From the NCBI GenBank assembly GCA_900073065.1, contig FJOG01000009.1:66782-130781 (forward strand): 64,000 bases of DNA, written 5' to 3'. Shown piece by piece: positions 63,195 to 64,000 of this stretch. Position 1 is the stretch's first letter. Each line of letters begins with the position of its first letter. Below the pieces are notes generated by a model that saw nothing but the letters and a program-made list of their open reading frames with translations, made no database searches and was not told where the DNA came from. The position numbers were made by a program, and so were the translations under genes. The DNA comes from Phialocephala subalpina. Taxonomy: Eukaryota > Ascomycota > Leotiomycetes > Helotiales > Mollisiaceae.

Positions 63195-63966
63195 TCACAA
63201 GGAATGTGACTTTTTCCAAGCCAGGTGGAACAGAGGTTGTAAAAAGGCCTCAAGTCCTAATCCAAGCCTCTCAACAACATTCCTCTTACAACGGTCAGAA
63301 TCGATCCGAAGGTGACCAGAGACTTTCATGACCAGAGTGACAAGCAACATGCCTGCTGCTTGAATGCATTCGATCTGCAGCTTTTGGATCATGTCCAGCT
63401 TGCCAGGAGCCGCGCCCCGCACTGTTGTTACCAACTTCCAAAACGACCCTGCTTGAATACATTCCTGTCTAATCCAAAACTGTGATCCAAAACGTATCGC
63501 GTCGAGGAGTGAAGCAGACTCGTTGGTTGAGATGTGGAGACCTATCATCCTTTCGTGCTAAAGCTTGTGGTGGGATGATAGTGTGATGATGCAAAGTCTC
63601 AGCACAACTCTCATGTTTGATATGGAGCGTAATAGGAAAGAGCACTCGTGGAAAGCACGGAAAGCTTTGCGACTAGAGTAATTCCACCATGTTGCTTTGG
63701 GCCAAGGGCAAATGAGAGCTACCTCTCGAAGAGGAGGGAAGAGGAGTGTCCAGATCTTGAGTCGAATTCCAATTGGCAGTCTTGGAAAACTGCTCGAATG
63801 TCTCGAAGAGCTTGGCACGAGCGACGGAAGCGGCTCGAGTAGCAGCTGCTTCAAGGTCAAATGCTTGAGCGGCTCCTGCTCCTTCTTGATGTTCAAACTT
63901 CGTCCTGCATAAGTCTGCAAGCGCTTCCTCTAAGGTGAGTCCACTATTCCGCCTGGGTTCGTTCAT
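63195..63966 (-). pseudogene. 2EXR-domain relic F with frameshifts
   Basis: An ATG at 63966 starts an acidic/Ala-rich N-terminus ending F-E-T-F-E-Q-F. The domain start F-P-R-L-P-I-G-I-R-L-K-I-W then continues one frame over, at a run of four T (one T too many). A second frame change precedes F-P-I-T-L-H-I-K-H-E-S-C-A-E-T-L-H-H-H. A third frame covers the C-terminal part down to 63195. At least three frame changes make this a pseudogene. Confidence 0.7.
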
Positions 63967-64000
63967 GTTGCTTCAGAATGTGTTGTGGACTCGAGGTGTC

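Noticed and set aside
1..64000. tRNA, rRNA or other structured RNA genes
   Set aside because: I searched by eye for A-box/B-box pairs and conserved rRNA words and found none. A tRNAscan-SE or Infernal run would be decisive.

Overview
This is a piece of nuclear genome from a filamentous ascomycete (Pezizomycotina). Short introns of about 43-70 nt with GT...CTAAC/CTGAC...AG signals interrupt most genes. The families are typical of these fungi: Zn2Cys6 regulator, Dal5-type MFS permeases, PL4 and GH28 pectinases, 2EXR-domain proteins and a PNP-NACHT-ankyrin NLR-like gene. Repeats carry C-to-T/G-to-A decay of the RIP kind (CAA/CAG to TAA/TAG, TGG to TAG). A plant-associated or litter fungus of the Leotiomycetes fits the content, but that placement is inference.

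Layout. 1-9.3 kb: diverged tandem repeats, AT-rich RIP-type DNA, an assembly gap and a complete but dead Ty1/copia retrotransposon (2711-9059, two 202-bp LTRs, TATAT flanks). 9.9-12.8 kb: a large ankyrin-repeat protein. 12.8-16.8 kb: gene-poor, with GC clusters and a second AT-rich island. 16.8-27 kb: esterase block, made of an HSL-type alpha/beta hydrolase, an intracellular type-B carboxylesterase divergent from a Zn2Cys6 regulator, a secreted type-B carboxylesterase, and a wrecked third carboxylesterase. 27.6-32.4 kb: rhamnogalacturonan lyase (PL4) and a GH28 glycoside hydrolase in tandem, then a 71-residue secreted protein. 34.4-40 kb: MFS permease, class III aminotransferase, MFS permease. 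40.5-46.8 kb: a segment bounded by ~295-bp inverted repeats and TA dinucleotides, containing an NLR-like gene whose PNP and NACHT parts are RIP-mutated while its ankyrin repeats are clean. 47.0-48.9 kb: a CYP7/CYP8-like P450. 49.4-51.5 kb: two broken paralogues of unknown type and a 397-bp hAT-type MITE. 51.9-52.9 kb: PAP2 membrane phosphatase-like gene. 53.9-64 kb: six 2EXR-domain loci on one strand, three apparently intact and three broken, with one unrelated hypothetical gene among them.

Likely joint roles (inference): the PL4 lyase and GH28 enzyme attack the rhamnogalacturonan/pectin backbone, with the secreted esterase perhaps acting on esters; the Zn2Cys6 protein may control the divergent carboxylesterase; the two permeases and the aminotransferase look like a small uptake-and-transamination unit.

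Exon coordinates come from reading splice sites by eye and checking frame and family continuity. Three N-runs (2180-2701, 29097-30071, 44996-45810) limit what can be said; the second one is probably much too long.
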